From: Anthracocystis setariae
Lineage: Eukaryota; Basidiomycota; Ustilaginomycetes; Ustilaginales; Ustilaginaceae
Assembly: GCA_928724745.1 (NCBI GenBank)
Contig: CAKMXJ010000006.1
Span: 124,001 to 188,000, forward strand
Direction of reading: 5' to 3'
Length of the DNA stretch: 64,000 nt
A program made the translations under genes and the position numbers. Positions 1 to 12,032 of the stretch are shown here, one piece after another. The notes under the pieces are model-generated. The model had not been told where the DNA came from. It saw only the letters and a list, made by a program, of their open reading frames with translations, and did no database searches. The stretch's first letter is position 1. Each line of letters begins with the position of its first letter.

Positions 1-211
1 GGATAGGGAGGAGGTCAGAAGAGTTCCCGGTGTGGGTCTACAGAGCACACCCGCAACGCAACATCTTTTGCCGCCCCACATTGGTGCCGAACGATAACCA
101 CAAACTCGCACAACACACGTGTATTCGAATGCCATCGTTTCAGATTAGTGCCAATGCTTTGTAATGTGTGTGAGGGTATAACATGCTGTTGCCTTACAAG
201 TTTTGGACGCA

Positions 212-1554
212 TCAAGGTTCCGGAGACGACTCGATCACGATGGGATCATTTCGCGAAGCCGAAGCCATGACCGTACCCCTAGGCCTACTTTGCCGATTCC
301 TCTCCTCGACCTTGGCTCCGCTCAGCACTTCGTCCGGGATAGCCGCAAACAGCTCATCATCATCGCTATCGTCGATCATGATCGGCTCCTCTTGCGTCGC
401 TTTGACTCTCGTCCTGGCCAGCGTCGCTTGCTTGCATGTTTGAGGCGCTTGATCTGAATCCATACGAGTAGAACGATTCGTCTCTTCACCACGGAAAAGC
501 GGCTTGAAGTTGGATCGTGTTGCAGGAGGCGGAGGCGGAGGCGGAGGCGGGAGGGGATCTGTCTTGATCTGCTCTTCAGCCTCCAGGGCTGCCAGAAGGA
601 AACTTTCGTCTTCGTCTGGGCTAAACCCACGTCGATTCTGTACCAATGTGCCACGATGCGCGCCTCGGGAAATGTCTCCTTGTTGTTTGTCTTTCTCTTC
701 CACTATCGGTTTACCCAACTGCTTCCGCAACAACTCGATCAGATTCTCCTCGGCCACCGCCTCCTTCTCGACCACACAGCCACCCTCCACCACGACCGTT
801 TTGGGACACAGCAACAGATACCCTCCCTTCACTGCGACCCCTTTGAGGAGCAGTTTCGTTCCGATCTTGGTCGTGTTCATATCGAGTCCCGGAATGCGCT
901 GCACTTCGATAGCGCCAACAACCCCACCCTTGCTACCGTCGCAAAGATCCAGTTTGAGCATCCGTCTTGAGAAGATCGTCGTGCTCTGGAGTTTGTCTTC
1001 CTCCTGTGCTTGGAATTCGGCCATGTGATCGGCTGTCTCAGCAGCAGCACCGGCACCAGCAGCGGGTTTGGCATCCTCGACAATATCGTTCGGGTCCACA
1101 TTGGCACGTCGAGCCTCCCTTCGTGCTTGGGCGATCTCGAGCTGGCAAGAAGTCGAAACACCTATATCGATCATCCTCTCAATCTGTACCAGTACCGCAC
1201 CCCTTCCAGAATCACCAACGGTTCCCGAGCCGGCACCAAGAATGTCCGGTGAGAGTCGGCAATACGAGGACACCACGACTTGGGATAGATCCGAGTCGAG
1301 CAAGTGTTGGCGAACTGCTCGAGCGAGTTGGTCGGGCGGACCTGAGCGCAATGAGGCGTTTCGCTGTCGAATCTCTCTGATACATCCTTGGCTGGCGAGG
1401 GCAGATAGGTTGTGGGTTGAGTCAGTTTACATCGCAGAAGCTGACAAGCGGACGAGAGATGGACTTACAGCCAGTTGGGATCAACGTCTAAGGTGGGGTA
1501 ACGGGCTGATAGTAGCCGCGTTACTGCGAGAGGGATCTCGTGAGCTTCAGACAT
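212..1554 (-). CDS. RMI1: RecQ-mediated genome instability protein 1 (RMI1)
   Basis: The protein is the OB-fold partner of Top3 and the RecQ/Sgs1 helicase, acting in the nucleus to dissolve double Holliday junctions. Two exons are visible: 1469-1554 and 212-1391, separated by a 77-bp GTAAGT..CAG intron (1392-1468). The spliced product is 421 aa. The N-terminus carries the RMI1 wedge (YPTLDVDPNWLQGCI), then a helical stretch ending in HLLDSDL. The OB-fold core follows, recognisable from MLKLDLCDG, IPGLDMNTTKIGTKLLLKG and GGYLLLCPKTVVVEGG. The C-terminal half is disordered, with a nine-proline run and two acidic patches (IMIDDSDDDELF and PIVIESSPEP) that resemble SUMO-interacting motifs. The start at 1554 is the ATG nearest the conserved wedge; a longer reading frame upstream is possible but unsupported. 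Identification is by family motif memory. Confidence 0.85.
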
Positions 1555-1891
1555 GACGTATAACTTCGCTTGCGCTACATGTTCCTTCCGCGATATGGAA
1601 GAGGTAAGGAGAGGATCAAGAGGAGAGCTCAGTGCGGAAGAAAACAAAGTGTCGAGGTAAGCGCAGCTCAAAAACGTGTTGCTTTCGACTTGCGATTTGA
1701 CTCAGAAAGTGACACTTTTTCTTCCATACGCGTTTCGCCGTCACGCGTCGCTTAGAGTAGCATGATGATGATGATGATGACCACCTATGTATGAACTGAA
1801 TCTGATGCGGTTGTATGGTATATTGATGGTTGATGCAAATACAAACATGATCAAGCTTGTTTTCCTTTATGCCGATGGCTTTTTTTGTGTT
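1555..1891 (-). promoter_or_regulatory. RMI1 upstream region with two MluI cell-cycle boxes
   Basis: This 337-bp gap separates the RMI1 start from the GPI3 stop. It holds two ACGCGT hexamers at 1728-1733 and 1743-1748, 174 and 189 bp upstream of the RMI1 ATG. ACGCGT is the MCB site bound by the fungal MBF factor at G1/S genes. A short ATG trinucleotide run lies at about 1762-1780. No further gene is seen. Confidence 0.45.
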
Positions 1892-3462
1892 TCAACTGAG
1901 CAGCTTTGCCATCTCGTCAGTCTCATCCGCTGGCATCTCCAGATGCTTTGGCAAGTCCTGCCTTCCTACCTTGTCCGCCTTCTGCGCTGCCAAATGCGAC
2001 AACCGCAACGGCGGACAACGATCGATCCGCTCGCTCGGTAACCACCACTGCAACAATTTGAAAAAAATCATATCCACCACTACCACAATAACAAAGATCT
2101 TGCCGGCGATCACGCCACCCGCATGATACCTTGCGAGTCTCTCGGACGGACGTGGGAACTCCTCGTGCATCACCTTTTCATATACCCGCTCCAGCCTATG
2201 TGCCACATCTGTCCACGAGTACATCTGCTTGATCGCAGCATGGTAGGCGAGAGGATCGTGTTTGCCCGCGCGCACATACGCGATCGCATCGTCCATGGCA
2301 CGCACCACGTCGTCTTCCTCCGGTCGCGCCAGTCGAATCATCGAATCCGGCAACACTTCCGGAATCCCTCCAACTCGTGTAGAGACAACGAATAGCCCGG
2401 CACAGGCAGCTTCAATGATGCCCGTGCCGAACGCTTCGGTCAGCGACGTGTTGAGGAAGATTGATCCACGCGTAAGATGGTCGCGCACCTCGCCTTGGCG
2501 TACGGCGCCACACAGTTCCACGCGATCCTGTAGCAGGAAGCGTTCGCGCATCTGCTCGAGCTCCACTCTCTTCGGTCCATCACCACCTTCAAACACACAA
2601 AGAGGGCAAGGGAGTGGGAGAGGTATTGATCCAGTCAGTGTCCAAACCTTCACCCACGTCACGCTGTCGAAAGAGCAAGACTTACCGATCACGAAATGCA
2701 AATCGTTGTGTTTGGCACACAACCTCGGAATCGCGGCGATCAACAGATCAATCCCCTTGCGATACATCAACCTACTCAGAACCACCACTGTCAACCTCCC
2801 GCTTTCGGGCCTGGTGGGATCGGGCATGAACTGATCTGCCACCACGGCGTTGGGGATCACCGAAACCTTGCTCGGATCCAGATTGGCACGCAGCGTGGTA
2901 TTCTCCTTGCCCGTATGCGACACACACACCACTGCGTCGATGTCACTCAATGCAAACCTGAGCAGCTTGTTGGTCAGGATCGACGCTGTATCTGAAAACC
3001 CGAACAGACTGTGGTCGGTAAACACGGTGCGTAAGCCCATGGTGCGCGCGTGGAGGATCCCTTCGTGCGCCATCGAGGAGAGTGCCTGATGTCCATGGAC
3101 GATCTGGATCTGCTCGCGAATCACGATGGACCGCAGCGTGGGGAAGAGCGCAAAAAAGTTCGGCAAGGTGTCCTGACGTGCAATAACTTGGTAGGGGACG
3201 TAGTATACTTTGAGCCCGTTTGAGAGGTAGCGGATGCCCACTCGGTCAGGCGCATACGCATGCGTGATGACGATCACCTGTAAAAAAGAAGACTCGACTC
3301 GTCAATGACTGCAGCAAGAAACGTTGCAGAGCTCAGAGGGAATGTACGCACTTTGTGACCGAGGGAAAGTAGCCTTCCTCCCAAAAAGTAGATGTGCCCT
3401 TCCACGCCTCCCACATTGGGATAGAAGAAGTCCGACACCATGCTTCGATCACCGCAGTTCAT
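1892..3462 (-). CDS. GPI3: GPI-GlcNAc transferase catalytic subunit (PIG-A / GPI3)
   Basis: The enzyme is an ER glycosyltransferase that moves GlcNAc from UDP-GlcNAc to phosphatidylinositol, the first step of GPI-anchor synthesis. Exons are 3352-3462, 2686-3277 and 1892-2586, with introns of 74 bp (3278-3351) and 99 bp (2587-2685); the spliced length is 465 aa. Family hallmarks in order: [61 protein letters not shown] (rebuilt across intron 2) and the GT4 E-x7-E motif in [11 protein letters not shown]-terminal hydrophobic segment ([17 protein letters not shown]) fits the single ER membrane anchor. The start is set at the ATG at 3462; a second ATG at 3441 is also possible. The THADA-type gene stops 104 bp upstream on the same strand. 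Confidence 0.9.
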
Positions 3463-3566
3463 CAGCGACAAAGGAATCACATAACCGCCAACAAAAGCGA
3501 GGATAGATGCATGTCAGTGACATTTCTTTCAACCCAGTCAAAGTACAGGAAAGTGGGGATCATTGC

Positions 3567-6500
3567 TCACGCGATGTTGTAGCGAGGCTGACTGCCCGCA
3601 ACCGAAATCGTCTCCGGTTCCTGCGTCATCGAAGCGTTGGAGACTTTTGAAGCGAGATCGATCCCCAGGCTCGTCGCGATGGATTGTACAGCCTCATCCG
3701 CGACAGAGGAACCACCTTGAGCGCCGCTTGACAGCATCTGATGCGTTAGGAGTAGACGCATGGCAAGCACGTGCATCGCCACAGCATCGTATTTGGCATC
3801 GCGGTAAAGTTCTTCCTGCAGTCGTTGGAGGCTTCCCGCTGTCCTTTCTTCCACCTCTCTCTTCTCCGCCTGCGAAAGCGAGTTGAGCTGGGCAAACCTT
3901 GCTGCCCTCCTCAGTGTCGCCTCGGGGTCTCTGAATTGGTTCGGCTTCTCTTCCGCAAAAAGCAGCGCATTCGTCGAAAGTGCCTGCTCGAACATCTGCT
4001 CCACCTCCTCGCGAGCTGGGACGAGCTGCTCCCACACGTACCTATCCCACACACTGTCGGTCCTCTGTCCATAGAATGTAGCCATCCAGCTCCAAGCTCG
4101 GTCGGTTGAAACGTCGGGACTAGCCCCTCCACGACGCGCAATCTGCTGCATCGCCTCACGCTGTGCGAGCTTCTCTGTAGGCGTGGGCGAGGAGGTCGGG
4201 GTGGCAGAGACAGTCTCGCCAACCATGGCTGCCGCTTCAGCGCGGACGTCCTCGTCATCATCCGTTAGCAGATTGATCGCAGCAATTCGCGCGTCGAACA
4301 ACGATGCGGCCGAAGCTTGATCGGAATCCTGCTCTCGCTTCTCCGTGGGGAAGAGAAGATGGCCGAGTACACGAAGTGCCTGGCAGGCGGCTTCGCGCGA
4401 CTGCACCGACGCATTCTCGTCCGCGCATTTGACGACGGCTCGAGACAACTGCTGCAGCACAACGTCCGTGCCACTAGCTGGTGTAGGCTGAGCAACAATC
4501 AGCTTGCACAGGTCCGAAAAGTAGGGAAGCAGTGCCTCTCGTAGCGGCACACACACGGTGCTGCTGACGATGCGGCTGATTTTCGAAGCTTCTGGAATCA
4601 TCGCATCGCCCCCAAACACACGGGCGAGCCAAGACGTACCCTGGGCGTCACTGCGGACTGCGATCTGATGCAGCACCTCTGCCGAATGAACGCGGTGCCA
4701 GATGCCTGCGGTTTCGTCCTGAACGGTTGTATGGAGCTTACGAGCAAATAAAGCGAGGTGGTCAGGATTGCGAAGTGCCGATTGTTGCAAAGCTTCGATG
4801 CCGTCGTCACCAATCAGCACCTCGAGCGAAGCAATCCGCACATCATCGGAAGCCGAAGCCATGTGCTGCAAGCAAGCGTCCAAGAAGCTTCCCGAGCCAG
4901 CTTTCTGGGCAGCGATCTGCAGCTGCAGACGCGTGCACACACCGAGTACGGCTGGTCCACCCGGTGCACGAACAAGCTTCTCCAACACCTCCGACCTCTC
5001 GACATCGGCTAGAAGAGTCTGAATCCAGATTTCCACCACGCGCACAAGGTGTACTGCACAGCTCGAGAAAGCAGCCTGGCGCACACCTATCAAATCCTGC
5101 ACCACCTCAAGGTAGGCGGCTTGCGTGATCGCGCAGCGGTTCAATTCAAGGAGCTTACTTGCACCGGAGAGGATGGCTTCAGCGAGCGTTGACATGCCTG
5201 GCATCAAGGTGTCCGTAGCGGCCTCGGCATCAGCCACGCTCTTGAGTAATCTCTGGACGAGCATGAGCTTTCCGTGGGCCTCGTTCTGCGACTTGAGACT
5301 GATAGAGTCGATGATCTTGGTCGCGTGACGAGCAGCGGAGGTGAGGGGCACAAACGCCGCATAAGCTTTCGCTGCAACCTCTCTGACCTTCCAAACCTTG
5401 TTCGCAAGACACGAAGAAAGCAAAGTGCGATACACTTCGATCCTCTGGGCATCTTCCATCCGCTTCGGTTCAGTCTCCGGAGCCTGCATGCGGCTGAACA
5501 GCATGACAACGGCGAACAAGCTCGACTCGGCGCCTTCGTCGTCTGCATTGCCCTGCGTCTGGTCTTGGCTCAGGATCCTGCGCAAGAAAGCATCCGAATT
5601 GGGATAGGCAGCGAAGAACTCGTCGACGGGCATGCGCGCGTCTTTGGTATCTTTGTTGGTATTCCGACTGCCAAAGATCTTGATGCTCAGGGACGAAAAC
5701 AGCATCATACTGACGTTTCGAAGACCCCAGAAGCGCGAACGGAACTTGCTGATCGTCAACTCGAGCAGGGGACCAAGGTAGGGAGACATGTGGTCGGTCA
5801 AACCTCCATCCATGACGAGGACGCGAAGGATATTGAGCGCGTGAATGGACGCAACGGGCATGACGTCGGCATGCGCATAGTCGTGCTCGGCGATCTGCAT
5901 GAGGCGGCCAACAGTGTCCCGAAGAACCGAGCGGTCCGTCTTGTTCGGCTGGGCACTGACAAGGGCGAGCACAGCGTAGCCGATACCCGCACTGCGACGA
6001 GTGATGCTGAGCTGAGAGCCTGACTGTGCGACGGTGTCGAGGAATGCGGTGATCCACTGCTGCGGGAGGGTGACGATGTCGGGAGCGTGGCTGCGGACGA
6101 TGGCTGTAGCTGCATTGCAGTAAGCAGGGTAGATGGTGCTGAAAGCACCTCGATGGCGGACCTGGGTGAGCCACTGACTGAAGCGTTGACCGATGGCCTC
6201 GATATCTTGGACGCTGTAGATCTCGCGCCACGCCCCGTCGGACTCCTTTCGAGATTCAGCATGCTTGTTGCCTCGCACTGGTCGGGATGCAAGGGAAGCA
6301 GCGACTAGAGTGCCGAGCAACGCACTAGCCTCCTTCATGCCACGCCACGAGTACGAGAGAATGACTTGATGCTTGGGTCCCGCATCTGATTCTTCCTGCG
6401 GCTGCATGAAAGCAGCCTTGCCCTCGTCGTCAGCCACACGCATGGCGAGCGAGGTTTCGTGCGAAGCGGGCTGATCCAGACCGACATGGGCGTCAGAAGG

Positions 6501-8807
6501 AGCATCGTCGGTCTCAGCCTCTGTGCTCCCTTCAGGAGCCGAGTTGCAGAGCACCGCCTTGGTGATGTGCCATACTCGGTCGATGAGTTTCTGTGCTTGG
6601 TGCACAGCATCGCGGAACGATTGTCGATCCGAAGGGGCAAGCTCGTACACTGAGATCGAACCGAAGAGCTCCTGAAGCGCTACCAGCGTTCCGTGGAGAG
6701 GATGGGATGTAGCTGCCTCAAGTATCTTGCCGGCTTCGGCGATTCGAATCTGGTAGTCTAGAAACATGAAGAGATCAAAGATCAAAGACAAAGTGGACAA
6801 TTCGCACTTTCGAGGTGCAACACTGGGCGTGACTTCGACGAGACTGAGCAGAGGCGGGGGCTGGTGGCCAAGGTGTGACATGAAAATCTGCCTATACAAC
6901 TGGACCAGTCTGGAAGCGGCTGTCGATTCAAAGTCCCTTGTGCTGGTGAGGAGCTGTGCGGCACGACCGAGAATGCGCTTGGCAGCCGACTCGGCGGTTT
7001 CGAGACCAGCTAGCGGAGCTGGGAAGCGCGCGAGCATGGTCAAGGCGCGGATCTGAATGTCGTCGTACGTGCTCTCGGAGCAGGCGAGCAGTACTTTGAC
7101 GAGTGAAGGCGTGATGAGATCGATGTTGAACGGGAATTGCTGCGAAAAGACCTGCTTGGACTTGTTGAGCGACATGCCTGCGTTTTTGGTGAGCGTCTTG
7201 GCGCCGTCGCTCAGCTGCGCTTTGTTGGAGAATCTCGAATCGACGCCGCTTTCGAGGATAAGGTCGAGGAAGGTGAGCGAAGTGATGCTGGCTTGGTACG
7301 AGGCTCCGGGGTGGAGCGTGGTGCGAATGAGATGGATCATCCACTCCAGGAAGCTGCGACTAGCCTCAACCGACTGTTGCATTGCAGTGAGCTTTTCTTT
7401 CTCCTGCGGATATCGCTCTGCCTCTGCAATACGGGTGATTTTGCCCATGTCACGAGCCAGGGCATATGTGCTTGCTCGCAACCGTGTCAATAGTTTGACA
7501 AAGAAGCCGCGGAGCTCGCCTCTGGCTGCAGGGTTGGTGATGGTCAAACTGTAGGGGAAGAAAGTGCGGAGAATGTCGAATTCTGCCGTCGAAAGTGGTG
7601 CCGCCGGTGTCTTGGACTCGATGACCAAGGAGAGCGCCGAGATCTGCAGCTCGCTTGCGCTGGATAAGATGCAGTCTTTGAGCAACGAAGCAGGTACGAT
7701 GACCTGATCTGGCTGACCATCTGTGCGCTGCTCGGTGGCAAAGTCTGGTGCGGTATCGATGCGGCACAGTCCCTGCACTTTGCCGGTGCGCAAAACGAGG
7801 AAGATGCTCTCGACATTGATGTCGTGACGCGAGGTAGAGCCGGTGATGAGGTGGTCGAGAAGCGTTGGGAAGACACGTCTGTCGAGATCAAAGAGCGATG
7901 CAAGATGATAGGAAGCGAGGCCGGATCTAAGTCGTTCGCCGCCGTCCTTGAGAGCCGAAGCGAGGGCATCTAGCCAGATTTGAATCCACGACTGCCAGCT
8001 ATGCGAATTGACATGGACCTCGGCATCTGTTTTGGAAGATGCAGGACGGAGTTTGCAGCCGATATCTTGAGCTCTAGCAGCGAGATAGTTCAATGCTAAT
8101 CTCGACCGTCGATTGGCGCCTCCATCGACCGTTCCGAGACCTCGAATCATGCGTTCGTAGATGACCGAATTGTCCATCGGGGAAGCGGTGGATGTTGCGA
8201 CTGCGAATGGAGCCGAGCCGTACTTAGCCATGATCACCTCAAGTACGATGGGAGACTGTTTGCGTTCGAGTTGAGAGAGTGAACGATCGACGAGAGTACT
8301 GAGGAAGGCGCTTTGTTTCGGATATGGCAAGATCGTCTTGGAATGCTCGGCCGCTGCTACATCGGATGTTTGGTAGATGGCGTGGAGTAGACTGATGACA
8401 GCCTCGAAAACGGACTTGGATCTTGAAGAGACTTGCGTCCTCTCAGAGTGGCAAGCTGACCAGATCACATCGGCAAGACTGAGCTGCTCGTTCATGGGGA
8501 AGATGGCTTCGCTTGTCTTGACGTCCAAGCTCGATGTGGACGGATGGCTGAGAAGCTTTGTGATATGACTGGCCCAAAGTCGGAGAGCATCGAGACCATA
8601 CTTGAAGGAAGCCGAAAGCTCGTTGGGTGATTCGAGGATCAAGTCGAGGCATCGTCGTAGCAATGCGAGGGGCTCTGCGAGATTGAATGCAGCGTCGTTG
8701 CTGCTGGAAGGAGCGGTGCTGTCGGCTAGCAACTGCACGCTCTCAATCTGCGCTAGCAGCTGAAGCACCGCCTCAGGCGCTGCTGGATCGGTGTTGGCCT
8801 TGACCAT
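3567..8807 (-). CDS. THADA / Trm732-type protein (DUF2428, ARM-like repeats)
   Basis: A single 1746-aa reading frame is seen. In yeast the homologue Trm732 partners the methyltransferase Trm7 for 2'-O-methylation of tRNA position 32. The diagnostic DUF2428 block lies around residues 800-1080: SWRGMKEASALLGTL, then RRSAGIGYAVLAL, HALNILRVLVMDGGL and RSRFWGLRNVSMMLFSSL. The rest is alpha-helical repeat-like sequence, including a C-terminal DDDEDVRAEAAAMVGE helix typical of HEAT/ARM proteins. The frame stays open upstream to a TTG at 8873, but the first ATG is at 8807 and was chosen. No intron is needed. A large proteasome adaptor (Ecm29) was considered because of size and HEAT character, but the DUF2428 motifs favour THADA. 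Confidence 0.82.
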   Translation of the reverse strand: MVKANTDPAAPEAVLQLLAQIESVQLLADSTAPSSSNDAAFNLAEPLALLRRCLDLILESPNELSASFKYGLDALRLWASHITKLLSHPSTSSLDVKTSEAIFPMNEQLSLADVIWSACHSERTQVSSRSKSVFEAVISLLHAIYQTSDVAAAEHSKTILPYPKQSAFLSTLVDRSLSQLERKQSPIVLEVIMAKYGSAPFAVATSTASPMDNSVIYERMIRGLGTVDGGANRRSRLALNYLAARAQDIGCKLRPASSKTDAEVHVNSHSWQSWIQIWLDALASALKDGGERLRSGLASYHLASLFDLDRRVFPTLLDHLITGSTSRHDINVESIFLVLRTGKVQGLCRIDTAPDFATEQRTDGQPDQVIVPASLLKDCILSSASELQISALSLVIESKTPAAPLSTAEFDILRTFFPYSLTITNPAARGELRGFFVKLLTRLRASTYALARDMGKITRIAEAERYPQEKEKLTAMQQSVEASRSFLEWMIHLIRTTLHPGASYQASITSLTFLDLILESGVDSRFSNKAQLSDGAKTLTKNAGMSLNKSKQVFSQQFPFNIDLITPSLVKVLLACSESTYDDIQIRALTMLARFPAPLAGLETAESAAKRILGRAAQLLTSTRDFESTAASRLVQLYRQIFMSHLGHQPPPLLSLVEVTPSVAPRKCELSTLSLIFDLFMFLDYQIRIAEAGKILEAATSHPLHGTLVALQELFGSISVYELAPSDRQSFRDAVHQAQKLIDRVWHITKAVLCNSAPEGSTEAETDDAPSDAHVGLDQPASHETSLAMRVADDEGKAAFMQPQEESDAGPKHQVILSYSWRGMKEASALLGTLVAASLASRPVRGNKHAESRKESDGAWREIYSVQDIEAIGQRFSQWLTQVRHRGAFSTIYPAYCNAATAIVRSHAPDIVTLPQQWITAFLDTVAQSGSQLSITRRSAGIGYAVLALVSAQPNKTDRSVLRDTVGRLMQIAEHDYAHADVMPVASIHALNILRVLVMDGGLTDHMSPYLGPLLELTISKFRSRFWGLRNVSMMLFSSLSIKIFGSRNTNKDTKDARMPVDEFFAAYPNSDAFLRRILSQDQTQGNADDEGAESSLFAVVMLFSRMQAPETEPKRMEDAQRIEVYRTLLSSCLANKVWKVREVAAKAYAAFVPLTSAARHATKIIDSISLKSQNEAHGKLMLVQRLLKSVADAEAATDTLMPGMSTLAEAILSGASKLLELNRCAITQAAYLEVVQDLIGVRQAAFSSCAVHLVRVVEIWIQTLLADVERSEVLEKLVRAPGGPAVLGVCTRLQLQIAAQKAGSGSFLDACLQHMASASDDVRIASLEVLIGDDGIEALQQSALRNPDHLALFARKLHTTVQDETAGIWHRVHSAEVLHQIAVRSDAQGTSWLARVFGGDAMIPEASKISRIVSSTVCVPLREALLPYFSDLCKLIVAQPTPASGTDVVLQQLSRAVVKCADENASVQSREAACQALRVLGHLLFPTEKREQDSDQASAASLFDARIAAINLLTDDDEDVRAEAAAMVGETVSATPTSSPTPTEKLAQREAMQQIARRGGASPDVSTDRAWSWMATFYGQRTDSVWDRYVWEQLVPAREEVEQMFEQALSTNALLFAEEKPNQFRDPEATLRRAARFAQLNSLSQAEKREVEERTAGSLQRLQEELYRDAKYDAVAMHVLAMRLLLTHQMLSSGAQGGSSVADEAVQSIATSLGIDLASKVSNASMTQEPETISVAGSQPRYNIA

Positions 8808-9249
8808 CGTGTCGCTAGCTTCCAAGATCCTGCTTGTTCGAGTGGAACGTAGGAGGTAGAGTAGGATGGTCAAGGTTAGAATGGAGGGCTCACAGATGGT
8901 CTTTGCTTTCTTTTCTCAATATAATAATCCGAATAATGAGCGACTTTTCCAAAAAATTGGCCGATTTTCTTCTTGGCTTTCAGACCGTGTTGATCCGGCC
9001 GATTGGTTGGCTGTGAGGATGATATGGGGACCACATCAAATTGGCAGCAACGTTGCGACTGACCCATAAGAGCGATAGCAGGAGACACAAAGTAGGCATT
9101 GTCCGAACAGACGACGCAATGCGACGGTCGGACAAGCCTTATGGTAGTGATGCGTTACATTACATGTACAGGCGAGCAAATCGAGTCGATCAAGGCAAAG
9201 ATTCAGGCGTGCGACACTGGCAGAGAGTGTAAATTGTCGATTTGAGAGC
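8808..9249. other. Intergenic region, no gene seen
   Basis: This 442-bp stretch lies between the start of the THADA-type gene and the end of YIP1. It must contain the THADA promoter. It includes AT-rich tracts near 8918-8945, and no conserved coding or RNA signal was recognised. Confidence 0.5.
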
Positions 9250-10797
<1,548 letters not shown>

Positions 10798-11755
10798 ATG
10801 CCTCAGGTAAGTTTCCTAACAATTGCATCCATGCACAACTGTTGATGTGAGCCCAAGAACCTGTTGCTGACGACTCTTGTTTGCTCCACATGGCTTCCCT
10901 TTTGCTTCCAAACCGCCACCCATGTCAACGATTCGCTATCAACAACCACCGTCGCACCGATTCTGACTGGCGTAGAACGATTACATTGAAGAACACATTC
11001 GCCGAAATGGTCGAAGACTCGATCATGAGGAGCGACAGAGGAAGCGCGCTGCGCGTGAGGTGCACAAGGCCTCGGCGGTGGCGCAAAAGGTGACCGGTCT
11101 CAAGGCCAAGATGCTTAACAAGAAGCGTCGCAACGAAAAGATTCAGATGAAAAAGACGCTCAAGGCACACGAAGAGCGAGATGTAAAGCAGGCTTCCACC
11201 TCGTCGGATCCCAACCAGGCTTTGCCCACCTATCTGCTCGACCGTGAAGGTCAAAAGGACGCCAAGGCCTTGTCATCGGCAGTCAAGGAAAGGAGGAAGG
11301 ACAAGGCGGCCAGATACTCGGTGCCTCTGCCCCAGGTACGAGGTATTGCCGAAGACGAGGCGTTCAAGGTTATCAAGACCGGTAAGAGGAAGCAGAAGGG
11401 CTGGAAGAGAATGGTCACCAAACCAACCTTTGTAGGTGACAGCTTCACCAGGAAGCCTCCCAAGCTCGAGCGTTTCATCCGTCCCATGGGTTTGCGATAC
11501 AACAAGGCACACGTCACCCACCCGGAACTCAAGGCGTCCTTCAACCTCCCCATCGTCGGTGTCAAAAAGAACCCACAGAGCCCTCTGTATACCCAGCTCG
11601 GTGTCCTTACCAAAGGTACCATCATCGAGGTCAACGTCTCGGAACTCGGCATGACTACCACCACGGGCAAGGTCGTTTGGGGCAAGTACGCACAGGTCAC
11701 CAACAACCCAGAGAACGACGGCTGCATCAACGCCGTCCTCCTCTTGTCGTCCTAG
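10798..11755 (+). CDS. NSA2: Ribosome biogenesis protein NSA2
   Basis: NSA2 is a nucleolar assembly factor for the 60S subunit with an S8e-like fold. The first exon has only three codons (10798-10806, ATGCCTCAG). A 169-bp intron (10807-10975, GTAAGT..TAG) follows, then exon 2 at 10976-11755. The 262-aa product begins [19 protein letters not shown], matching the near-invariant family start and its usual length of about 260 aa. Other conserved blocks are [39 protein letters not shown] and the C-terminal [11 protein letters not shown]. The mini-exon could not be detected by simple ORF calling and is supported here by the protein motif. Confidence 0.93.
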
Positions 11756-12032
11756 CCACATTCAACCCCATCCCTGAGTTTGATCGGTTCACTCAGTATA
11801 GCCCGCTCATTCTTTGTCTTGTCGCCCACTCAACTCTCATGTCCCCGGTCCTCTCTGTACACTAGCATTCACCCTATCTCGTTTGGTTCAGTCTCGACAA
11901 TGCATTCATCCATTCATCCATTCGACCGAACATCTGCACAATCATTTCAGTTGGATGTTTCAATGACAACTTGATTATCAGATGCGGTGATGTACGCCCT
12001 GCAGAATTGTAAGAATGCCAGACTAAGCCGTG

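Noticed and set aside
3567..8807. Proteasome adaptor Ecm29
   Set aside because: Size and HEAT-like repeats fit, but the DUF2428 motifs (RRSAG, HALNILR, WGLRNVSMMLFSSL) identify a THADA/Trm732-type protein.
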